A DNA stretch of 64,000 nucleotides from Semisulcospira habei (lineage: Eukaryota > Mollusca > Gastropoda > Semisulcospiridae): NCBI GenBank assembly GCA_036245525.1, contig BTPG01000003.1:136559582-136623581 (forward strand). Direction: 5' to 3'. Below the pieces are notes generated by a model. It saw nothing but the letters and a program-made list of their open reading frames with translations. It did no database searches and was not told where the DNA came from. Shown one piece after another: positions 22,501-34,500 of the stretch. The translations under genes and the position numbers were made by a program. Every line of letters begins with the position of its first letter. Positions within the stretch are counted from its first letter, which is position 1.

Positions 22501-25500
22501 GTCCGTCGACGGTCAGGACGCTGGCAGACCCCCAGAAATCACAGCAAGAATACACTAGGCCCAGGTCCACGTCGCCATCTGAACCAGAGCCGGAGCTTGA
22601 AGCACCGAAGGCCGGTGGGACGAGAGTTCTTCCCATGAGGTGGAGGGCGACGACCGGTCCGGGCTGCGAAGATGAACGGGGAAGGCGAAGCGGAGAGGCG
22701 TCGGCATGTCCCGCAGAAGTCCCTGAAGATCCTCGGTTGGACCTCAAAGTCTCGATCCAGCACCAGCGGCCACTGGGCGAGCACGACGGACGAGGAACCG
22801 CGGCCCGCCCCGCAGGAAGCGGGTGAAGACTGCGGTGCTGTTGGAGACGGTGAGGAGGACCAGACGTCGCCAACGAACCCGAAGCTGTATCCCTAGGAGG
22901 CTGAGAAGTCTGTCATATTTGGTGAACTCCCCTGTTGGCGAGACTTGTGACGGCGAAGGGACAACAAGATTGAAGGCGTGCAGAGGTACTCTCCCAATGC
23001 AGGAGTCGCCCAGCGAAGAAGGTGACGGTCGTCTGCAGAACGTCATCCAGGGCACCCGGAGCTGCCGCAACCGAAGACACTGAAGCAGCAAGGGAAGAGG
23101 CCTGCTGCGGTACACCAGTCCATGGCGGGCTCCTACTGTAGAAAAACCCCTCGCGCTGAGTGTGTCCTCCGCTGAAATCGCCGCTCCGGAGATCGCCGTA
23201 CGTGAAGACTGAGTGAGACTTCATCCCAAGGAGGCGTGAAGTCAGAAGTGCTCGCGTAGAACCAGAAGTCGCGCCTGTCGAGGGAATCAAAGAGAACTCT
23301 AGTTGTCATCAAGAGGGCTCTGACCTCTAAGCTTGGGAAGATTGGTTGGAGAAGTCAACGAGTAGCCCGGAAGCACCCGTCTGGTTCTGCCCACCACGAC
23401 GAACTGCGGCGGTAGAACCCTTGGAGGCCCTGGCTGGCGATGGGTTGTCTGGGGACGCGCTGAATCAAACTGCTCCCAGGAGGCTCCGTCCGGATCCGCA
23501 CTAACAACATCTAGGGCCGGCGAAGTGGAAGCACAAGACACCCACCTGGCAGGAGCGCGAGTCGACTGCGTAGTCGGCACCAGCGATCAGGAGGTCGAGG
23601 CAGTAGTGCAGGAACCTGGTGTCGGTCGCCGAAGCTAGAAGGAGAACAAAAACAAAAAAAAACAAAAAACGGCACAACTCTATAGCACTAAGTTACCTGC
23701 CCACTGTAAGTGCGTTAACATAATTATGAACACAGCCTAGAACCCTCCCATGCACTCCTCCTGTGGCCTCCAACGAGGTGCCCAGGGAACAAGGCATAGT
23801 ACACCCGGGAGTTGAAGCCTCCCGGCATGCGCTAGGCTAGTGCCGCGTGGCTCTGCGCAGCGAGCGCGCGCTCTTCCGTTCTGTCTGTTCATCTGGCCAT
23901 GGAGCGTCTGGTCTGCGGGGCCTTGACCGTTGATGGCACGAATGCCGACGTCGGCCCGGTAGTGGCGGCTCGGTAGTTGAGACGGAGGCAACATCCCGTT
24001 GTGAGTTCGTCTCATGCCTCTCTGCCCTAAGCACTGGCGTGCCACTGTCCTTCCGCTTCTGCGTTTTGCCGCCTGATCCGGGGCTAAGACCGCCGTACGA
24101 GCTTGTACTGGTGTCTTCCTGGTAGAAGCTGAACTGGCCTGTGGAAGCTCGTCACTGCGTCTCTAGGAACGGGATTCTGTCGTGTGTGCGCGTCGCGCCT
24201 CTCTTCCGAAGCACCGCGTGTGCCACCTTCTTCCTACCAACTGCGTACAGGTCTCGTCTCCACGAAGGGGGAGTGTGGGCGTGGCACAACATCCCTGACC
24301 TGTGGAACGTGCAGCAGTCCTGCACTGCTCACGATCCCTGGATGCAGCAGGTTCATGCCTGTCTAACCTGTGTCGGGGGCTAGCGCCAATACGTGTAGAG
24401 AGCTTGCCTGGACGAGGACGCCCATCACCGACTTGCGATCGAGAAGCCGAGCATAAGTCCCTCGAGGCGGTATCCCGTCGCGAGTGCGCCTCGTGTCTGT
24501 CTTCCCAACACTGAGCACAACACCTTCTTTCTGTCCAGGCTGCAAACCGCCATCTGGCCCATAGCTAAGATCGTCGTAATTCGGGTGCTGACGTCTGCCC
24601 GGAAGTAGTAGGATTGGTCCGATTCCTCACGGCCATGGGCGACTAAAAAGCCCCATCCATGGTATTCTGCGCAATGGTAGTTATACTGATCCCATCGTCA
24701 CAGTCATGGGTAACTTAACAGCCCCATCCGTGGTCTGCGCATTAGCCGTCCTACTGGTCCGATTCATCACGTTCAAGGGAAACTACTGCGTTCCGCCGTC
24801 TGGCCCAGAGCTAAGATCGTTGTATGTTTGGGTGCCGACGTCTGCCCGGAAGTAGTAGGATTGGTCCGTTTTGTCATGGTCATGAGTACCTTAGAAGCCC
24901 CATCCGCGGTAATGTGTGCTGTGGTAGCTGTCCTATTCCACTTCGTCACGGTCAAGGGCAACATAATAGCCCCATCCACGGTAATGTGCGCTGTGGTAGC
25001 TGTCCTGTTCCACTTCGTCACGGTCAAGGGCAACTTACTAGCCCCAACCGCGGTAATGTGCGCTGTGGTAGCTGTCCTGTTCCACTTCGTCACGGTCAAG
25101 GGCAACTTACTAGCCCCATCCGCAGTAATGTGCGCGGTGGTAGCTGTCCTGTTCCACTTCGTCATGGTCAAGGGCAACTTACTAGCCCCAACCGCGGTAA
25201 TGTGCGCTGTGGTAGCTGTCCTGTTCCACTTCAACACGGTCAAGGGCAACTTACTAGCCCCATCCGCGGTAATGTGCGCTGTGGTAGCTGTTCTGTTCCA
25301 CTTCATCACGGTCAAGGGCAACTTACTAGCCCCATCCGCGGTAATCTGCGCATTATTCGTCCTACTGGTCCGATTCATCACGGTCAAGGGATTGTACTGT
25401 GTCCATCCGAGGCACTCTGAGCGGGAACTGAAGGCCGCTCTCTGAAAGGTGTCGGGTGTTCACGGCGGTAGAATCCCCACAGCTGGGACCATCTCTCTTC

Positions 25501-28500
25501 TAGTCAGGGGGCGCATACATCACAGGGATGCGTTGACTCGCAGCCAGAACAGGGCAGGCAGACTGCATGCTCGTCACAGGGCCACTGAAAATCGCCACAT
25601 TGCGTGCAGGTACGTACCTGGTAACTGCAACATAGAGGCCATAAAGAAGAACGAGCGAGCGTGGCCACCGAGGCTGCGCACCAATAATACCGCGTGCGAG
25701 GATGAGAACGAAATCAAACGAGTGCACAGAGCGTGCCGACGCCCGGCGCTCTTCCCTTCCCCTGAGCGCCGGTCGAGGGCATTCCCTGAGATTTTACCTG
25801 GCCATTCAGTGCGAGAAGCAAACCTACGCCTGTTGAAGCGACGTCCGAGGCCCACCGGACTCACAGTCACCACCCGGGACCAAGCCGCCACAGGCACGCC
25901 AGGCAAGGCACGTCCGAGTTGAAACAGCGCCAGGCACAAGACAAGTGGGCTCCAAGCCCGCACCATCCGAGTGAGCTCCAAGTCACAGGCACGCTAAGTC
26001 CAAAACAGAATGGCAAGTCACAATCCGCATGAGCTCCAGGCCAAGTTCGAAACAATCCCAGGCACAAAACACTTGAGTGAACTCCAAGCCAGCACAATGC
26101 GAGTGAGCCAGAACAGTAAGGTAAAGTCGCAAGACGAACGGTCACAACCACACCAAAGGAATCGAAGAGCGATGTACGAACACAACCGTTCTACAGGCTA
26201 GCTAAGAACTAAACTGAGGCATATCGGGTGAGTTCATACCGGATGGGATGTAAGGGAGGCTACTTGGGTTACTGCCTGTACTATGGTGCCCCTCACTTGC
26301 CAACACTCCCTTATATGGACACAACCAACTTTTGGCTAAACTTAGGTTAGCTAGGTAACATTTCCTATTAGTAATACCATCAGTAATGTGTTTTGAGGAA
26401 ACAATTGTACTTACGAGTTGCTTTTTCCAGGTAATTGTACAGCATCACCCACTGCCCCCCATTACTCTGACAATCTTCTGCAGTCCTCCTTCGCGACCAG
26501 CCCTTTGCTTCGATGCACTCACCGTACGACTGAACGTTGAAACTCCGGCTTGTGTAGTAGCTGTAATAGGATTATAATGTAACTGTGTTCAGACCGCTTA
26601 GTCACTGTAGATCTAGAGGTCACACAGTACAACTAGAAGTTTCACAAATATATTTCTGGCTGGGCGACCCATAAAATAGTCTGAGTAACATCTCAATTTG
26701 GAGTAATTTCATAATCAGAATTATGTCAAAAACAAGCAGCCTCCCTTTACAGTGAGGACATCTAAGCATCCATTTTTAATTGCTAAAACTATGGCTAGCA
26801 TAACAGTTGTACAACAATCCCTGGTCAGTGCATGTGCTACAAACAGGGAAGTAAACAAGGCCACTTCCTAATAGCGAGAGGAATAGATGATCACGAGACC
26901 CTGCAGCCGCAGGGGCTCATGAGAAATATATGCCTCTTGCAGACAGAGCAGGCTGGCTGAATACACAGCATGTTCTAACGAGCTTCTAATTCAGCCTCTA
27001 TGATCACCACTGTTATCTTCACATTCAATCTTTGCCTGTTAAAAAATGCACCAGACAATATAGTAGAATGCAGACAACACACCTGCACATAGAGGCATTT
27101 TCAGCCATGACGGCAATGTCTTTCCATTGGGTTGGGTGCCAGTATGGGAAATAGTCCCTTTCCTCGGGACACTCGTAGCCATACTGGTTGCCGTTCGGGT
27201 TCTGACGAGTGTAGATAGCGCTGCTATAGTCAAAACCATTGTTTGTCTTCAGCTTCTGGTCAGCAATGAATAAGCCTGGACAGAACAGAAAAAAATCGTG
27301 ATTATGGTTTAGAGTACAGCGCCACACTGATTGCCTCCTTTGATCTGCTCCTCATGAGCGCCAGTTTTTGATGTGATTCATGAGAATATGATATTAGTTT
27401 AAAGATACATAGACAGATCTCTGGTGCCCAGGTGGATAACTGTTGATCGAAAGCTTTTGGGGCCAATTTCATGCTCTGATGTCATGAGCAGGCCAATTTA
27501 TTCACCCTTAAATTCCTAGAAACTAAATGACTTTCATTCTATAGAGTGGAAGTCATTTAGTTTTGGGAGTTTAAGAGTTAGGACCAACTTTGGCTCAAGG
27601 GTCTTTTCCTTACTGGATGTTTTTCCTTCACAACCACAAAACCGAAAGTTTGGCAAGGAACTGCTTCCTTCACGAGCTTCCATAAATTCCGGACCATGCT
27701 AACCCTTTGGCTGTCAGTAGCACTGTTTGACACAATGATTCCTGCAGGAATCATCGCGACAAAAGTGCTACGGACAGCCAAAGGGTTCACCATGTTAATG
27801 TGAATTATACTCCAGATTGATATTATGGCTCCAAATTATTGCAGTAAACTATGGCCGACCTGTATATATATGCCTTGTGCTGATGGAGCCAGCTGGCTAT
27901 ATCCACTGATTATGTAAACTTTGTCTACTTCTGAATTAGGGATAACCTTCCTTGACTGTCTGGTTAACATCATGCTGCTGAGAACAGTACACTGTAAGAA
28001 AAGGGTTATAACTCTAGGTGTTAAATTTCTTTAATTTGTTCGTGACGTGCCGCCTCCAGATATGCGGCTTATGATGGTAGGATGAGTTAACAATTTGCTT
28101 TTCATGCTCACCCTGGTTTCTTTCGCGCATGTAGCACTTGTTATACCAGTCCCAGGACTCATGTAGTCCTTTGTCCTGTGTAACTTGGCCACTCTTGCGT
28201 GTGTTTTTGTTAGCCAAAGTCTCATCTATGGAGCTTGGCTTTGTGTAGGTCTGCGTGGTCGTCTTTACTCCATTGCGGAAGGTATCAGCTGTGCCTGTAG
28301 TCAACAAAACAAAAACAGCATCAAGAAGGGGCATTATTCCTAACGTAAAAGAAACTATGTAACTCTCTGGCAGTTGATAGCACTTTTTGTCGCAATGATC
28401 CCTGCAGGAATCGTGTCAAAAAGGTGATACTGACAGCCAAAGGGATAAGCAGGTAGTGTCATGTAGCAGTAACTTTTCAGTTTAATCCATCTAAAAGAGG

Positions 28501-31500
28501 TGTAAATTCTCACGATGCAGCAGGCCAATGAGAATCTACACCTCTTGCTGGCACTGGCAGCCTCAAAAAGCAGCAGTAACCGTGATGACTGAAAACTGAT
28601 GCAGTGCAAGCTTGACAGCTCACACTGTCCTTGATCACATGCACTAGCTGCAGGTGTGCGGAATACAGCGTTGTTTGGCAGTGCAAGCATGTGTGTATAG
28701 ACCACACAAATGTGTATGACCAATCTACATATGTGTGACCCATGTGACAATAAGTAATCAGGTGGCTTCTGCACCAGCAAAATCCACGTTTTCACACATC
28801 TGTCAACCCCCTTGACCCTTGCAATGAATCGACTAAATTAGCATGCATAGGAAGGTCTTGTCATCAGCTACCTTTGTGCCAAATGTAATTGAAAAGTTCG
28901 CAAAAATGTTGATAATAACTACAATTCTATGAATAAATTGTCAATTTACACACATCTGCCGACCTCTTGTGACCCTTGACCTTTCTGAGGGGTCATCCAA
29001 ATAAATATGCATAAATAGCTCTTACCATCATGTTCTCTTACCAATGTTGGGTTTTGAAGTTGTGAATAGTATTTGAGAAAAAACATCTTTTGTCAAAATA
29101 TGGCTATTTTTTACCTATTTCTTGATCTCTTGAGGCCCGGCCCTTGACCTCTCCAGGGGGCCAACGAAATTAGAATGCATACAAAGCTCTTACCATCAGG
29201 TATCTTTGTACCAAGCTTGGGTTTGAAGTTATGAATAGTATTGGAAAAAAAAAAACATTTCATCAAAATATGGCTATTTCTTACCTATTTCCTGATCCCC
29301 TTGACCTTTGTGAGAGATCACTCAATTTAGTATGGTTAGAAAGGTCTTGTCGCAAAGTATCCTTGGGCCTAGTTTGAGGACTGCGGCTTGAAAAGTCTCT
29401 GAGAAAATGTCAATGTTAAAGTTTACCACGGACATCAGTGGACGGACGACAGACAACCACTGGCCCAGAACATACTCACTTTTGCTTCGCACGTGAGCCA
29501 AAAAATACACAAATCGCAACAAAGATGACCCATGTTTTAATCTGGAAAAGGTGCACTGTTCACATACATACCAAAAAAAAAATCAGTTTTAACACCAAGA
29601 TTACATTGTTTGTATGTTTATAATCAAGACCACAGTCATTGTTGCATGTGACTCGAAGATCACTCAAAAGGTGCCTGTTACGTGGTGGAGTTGTAGTCGA
29701 AGTATGATAAACACACCAGACACACACGCACGTAGAGTTCTTTTAAATAGACCTCATTCAGCTGCAATCCGTCAACCGTGGCTTAAGGATGTAGACAAAA
29801 CTGGAGTAACAGTTCCAACAATATTTAATTCAGCGATGCAATATCCACACAGTAATGCTCTTTCAAATACACAAACTACTGAATACAAGGTCTCTTCTGC
29901 TATGTTCATACTACGACTCAAAGTTTCTCATACACAGCGTCTCTCGCAATAAACTGTGTATCTCTACAACTGACAAAGCAAGACAATGTACTCATGGGCT
30001 TTCCCAGTGCCCTCCTTATATACACTATCAAAATCTAAAATCTTCTACGGAAATCATGAACTCAAATAACCAGAACGAAACACGCAGCCGAAGCTCATTA
30101 ACATAAACTTTCCAGAAACAATACTATAACGGGCTACAAAAACACGGCTGCTTACTTCAGCTCTAAATTCTAGCGTATAATAAAGATAATAAAGACACAT
30201 AAAAGTATGGTATCCCTATCACCTGGTAGCTCAAAAAGGTACGAGAACATTCCCAAAACAATAAGGGCTGCTCAATACACGCGCACAGGAAAACAAAAGT
30301 AGCGAAAATGTTGCGATGTCAACCGACGTGACACTTACGAGGCCACTAGACAGTGCGACCTTTCTACAACGCACCGGACTAAACACAACAAAACGAAATC
30401 GGCTCTACTCACGGACAAAAGAAAAACTTACTAAAAAAAACACGTGAAACGTAACCGTGAAAGCTCAAATAAACATCGGATCGTTACCTACGAATAACAC
30501 ATGTACGCTCTCACAGGATAACACAACCACAATCGTAACATTACCCCCCTCTTAAGAATGAAATTTCACAAAAATTTCTTCTCAAATAAAAAAAATACGG
30601 TTGTGGCTGTGTAAACCTACACAAAACCCTAAACAAAAATAACTACACATCAAAAATCGAATTAAAATAAACGTCTCACAGTTCCTGTAAACAGTCCTGA
30701 GCACCGAAATGTTTCATACAAATGTTCTGTACAGAAATGTACATTTAAACTGCTCTGCTCAGGTAATCTGCTTCAAAGTTCTGCGAATCCTTAAGTTAAA
30801 CTAAAAATAATGTCAAAGTTAGTTTCATGAACATCACCAAATCATAAGTTACAGTTCACAGTTCAAAAGTCACTGGTCCGGGGTCGAACACTGTCAGCTT
30901 AGGAAAAGTGTCACAGTTCATACACACCAAATTGGATCTCTCTTGTTCCTTCGCGATAACAACTGGCGATCTGGCATCCCTGTCGTCTCTCAGGTCCGGC
31001 GTCTCTCGAACACTCCTTCTCGGTCCTTTACTCGTGTAGCGAAACAGACGACACGACTCGTCGCAAACCGGATTGTCGGATGTAAGAATAACCTCGGGCT
31101 GGATGGTGTCTGTTGTCCCTGGGTCAGGTGTAAACCGATGCTCGAAGTCTTGAGTCAGGACGCGCAGTTCTTCACGTTGAGTCTGGGTCAGACTTTGACC
31201 GAACTGATTATCTTCTACATCCTCTTTGTGTCGGAGTTCATTAAGGTCAAACAGGTTCTCATTGTCTAGTCTTTCGTCATCAGCAAGACACACTGATGCG
31301 GCCATTTGTGTCTTGTCTTGACGACCTCTCGCAATATACTTCTTCAGCAAATTAGCATGATAAGTTTTCACCTTATTGTTGACCTTGACTCTGTAGTCGT
31401 TGATGCCAACCACCGTGTCGACAACGTATGGTCCCTTCCACTGCATCAGAAGTTTGTTGTTGTCTGTAGGAAGAAGAACCAACACTTGGTCACCTGGCTG

Positions 31501-34500
31501 GAATCGTCGAGGTTTTGCCTTACGATCATAGTAATGCTTCCCCTTGTTCTGCGCCTTCCGTAGTTCTTCTCGAGCCATCCTTCGGGTATCTTCCAGCTTC
31601 TCTCTCAGGTCGAAGACGTACTGGTAGCTGATTTTCACCTCAGGTGCGTCGATATCCTTGGTCCACAGATCCGTCCTACCGTACAGTAATTCAAAAGGGG
31701 AAAACCCTGTCGAATCCTGAGGAACTTCACGGTATGCGAAGAGCAAGGCATTGATGTATCTATGCCACAACCTTGGCTGCTCAGCGCACAGTTTCTTCAA
31801 CATAGCCTTTAAAGTTCCATTAAACTTTTCAACCAGCCCATTACACATGGGGTGATAAGGGGTGGTAGTAAGGTGTCGGATGCTCAATAGCCGGTTGACT
31901 TCCTCCATGCAGTCTGAGACGAACTGAGTTCCTAGGTCACTCAGGATCTCTTCAGGAATTCCTAAACGGCTGAACATGTCGACGAGCGCCTCTGCTACTG
32001 TTGGAGTGTCGATCTTTTTCAATGGTATGGCTTCAGGATAACGCGTAGCGTAATCCACCAGGGTCAACATGTATCGATGACCATCTTCACTGGAGGAGAT
32101 ATTGGCCCCACAAGGTCAACAGCTACCCGCTTGAAAGGCATATTGATCAATGGCATTTTTTCTAGAGGAACCTTGGGCACCTTTCCCTTGGAGATTGTCT
32201 TCTGGCATATGTCGCACGATCTGCAGAATCGGGTGACGTCGCCTCCCATATCAGGCCAGTAGAAGACGGCTCGGATTCTATCGAGCGTCTTGTTGATTCC
32301 CAAATGTCCTCCCAATATGGAATCATGTGCCAATTTCATCACCTGCATTCTCAAAGGTTCAGGAACTACTACTTGACGCACAGATTTATCTCCATTGCTA
32401 TCGAATATCCGGTACAGGAGATCTTTTCTGGTCTCGAAGGTTATCTCTTTTCCCTTTCGCATCACAGGCTCGGTTTGACCTCGGAACTTGTCAAGCGTGG
32501 TGTCGGCTCTCTGTAGCTCCACCAGCCTTTCTTTATTCACCACTGCTGCTTCCGTGTTGTCCGCCACTTTAAGAGGGATGGTCTGATGACTCTTCTTTGC
32601 TTGACTTCTCGTGGTAACAGAACATATTTCAGGTCTTCACTCTGGATCTGGGACATCTGCATTTCTGGCACCATCAATGTTTCCGATGATGAGGTCGTAG
32701 ACTGGCGTCTTCACGCACAACGCCTTCACCTCTCCTGTCAAGTATGGGGTGTCGACACTGACTTTAGCAAGGGGAATAATCCTTACAGTTCCGTCAGCCA
32801 AAATGAGGGTGGTCCACTCCTGTAGCTTCTGGTCTTCAGCTACTAGGTCCTCTCTCACAATGATGCAGCTACAACCAGTGTCTCTCAACATTCTCACTGG
32901 TGTGTCGCCGACGAATCCTGACACCACCGGCATGTTCGGCACTTCATTCTCAGGTAGCGCGATGTTTGAGACTGGTAAAAATGTAGTCCCATCTCCTACT
33001 GGGATGCGTCCATTCTTTCTGAAAGATTCGATCAGTTTTGGTGTCACTCGCTTTTCTCTAGACTCAAAGTCATTGGATGACGTCACATCATTTGCTAATA
33101 CAGCGGCAGCTCTGTGTTGAGACGTGGTACTGCTTCTGCCTGCTATCCCACGATCTTGGTTGGATCTTCTGATGTTGTCGCCTCGGGGAACATCTTTAGA
33201 AGGACACCGTATCACTTTGTGACCTTTCTTTCCACAGAGAAAGCATGTCAGGTTCTCCACCGGCTTGTATCTCGGGGTATCTCTGACATTGTGGATTTCC
33301 TCTGCTGGTTCAGACTCACGCTGCGGCTTACTGGACCCGAACTTCATGTTGTGAGCGTCAAGGTATCTTTGAGCGAAGTCGGCCAGGGCCTTTAGTGACT
33401 GGTCTTTTTGCTCTCTAAGGTGGGTGGCCAGGTCCTTAGAACATGCGCTGAAAACTTGTCCTTTGATGATGAGGTCACACAGATCTTGGTATTCTCTGTT
33501 TAGACCAGCCAGCTCTATCCAGGTAGCTTCTGATTCTTTCAATGAATAGGCCGGGTGTTTCTCCTTCTTCAGGCTTGCAGTTCCGAAATCGTCGCCTGTA
33601 ACCCTCTTCAGTGAAGTCGTACTGTCTCAACAGGGCGGCTTTCAACCGAGTATAATCTTCGGCTTCTTCTCTTAGCAAACGGGTGTAAAATTCAAGCGCT
33701 TTGCCAGTTAGAAGTGCGCTCAGTTTAATAGGCCAAGTCTCTTGTTTCCAATTGTTGCTATTTGCGAAGCGCTCCAAATAAGCGTCCATCTTATCTGAAT
33801 TTTCAATGAAAGGTGGAAGTTTTGGCGCACGGGCTGTTTGTTCTCTGCTCGCTAATGCTGTTGCTTCATTAGTTCTCTGGCTCTGTGCCTCTATCTCCAT
33901 CTGCTTTAGATGAATTTCGTGTTGACGTTGCCTCTCCGCCTCTTCTCGCTCCTCTTCTCGTTTCTCTGCTTCTCTTCGCTGTTTCTCTGCTTCTTCTGCT
34001 TGGATTTCGAGTCTCCTGATTTCATGTTCTTTTGCTCTTTCTTCTCTTTCCAGTCTCTTCTTTTCTTCTTTCTCTCGTTTCTTTTCTTCTTTCTCCTCTC
34101 TCTCCTTTACAAACTCGAGGAGTTGAGCTCCTTCGAGTCCACATTCCTTTCCAATTTTCAGGAATATCTCCAATTCCGATGTCGCCATCTCTGCTTTTCA
34201 CTGCTGGCTGTTTTCTCCTGCTACCCTTTCCACTGAACCAACTGAAGAGGTCTCGTCGGGGTCGCCAAAATGTTACGTGGTGGAGTTGTAGTCGAAGTAT
34301 GATAAACACACCAGACACACACGCACGTAGAGTTCTTTTAAATAGACCTCATTCAGCTGCAATCCGTCAACCATGGCTTAAGGATGTAGACAAAACTGGA
34401 GTAACAGTTCCAACAATATTTAATTCAGCGATGCGATATCCACACAGTAATGCTCTTTCAAATGCACAAACTACTGAATACAAAGTCTCTTCTGCTATGT

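Larger units (their letters stand above)
20285..26406 (-). mobile_element. DIRS1-like tyrosine-recombinase retroelement, copy 2 (intron 6 of gene A)
   Basis: Inverted terminal repeats occupy 20,285-20,504 and 26,202-26,406. The internal complementary region is at 20,545-20,642. A recombinase remnant (20,800-21,426, minus) sits beside it and RNase-H-like words ([26 protein letters not shown]) occur at 21,800-21,900. The architecture is the same as copies 1 and 3 but the ITR sequence is clearly different, so it represents another subfamily. I could not identify an RT with confidence. Confidence 0.75.

Noticed and set aside
24824..25445. Two overlapping plus-strand ORFs of about 200 codons
   Set aside because: They are the 72-bp tandem array read in two frames; the array is multiple-of-three and stop-poor in several frames, with no domain.
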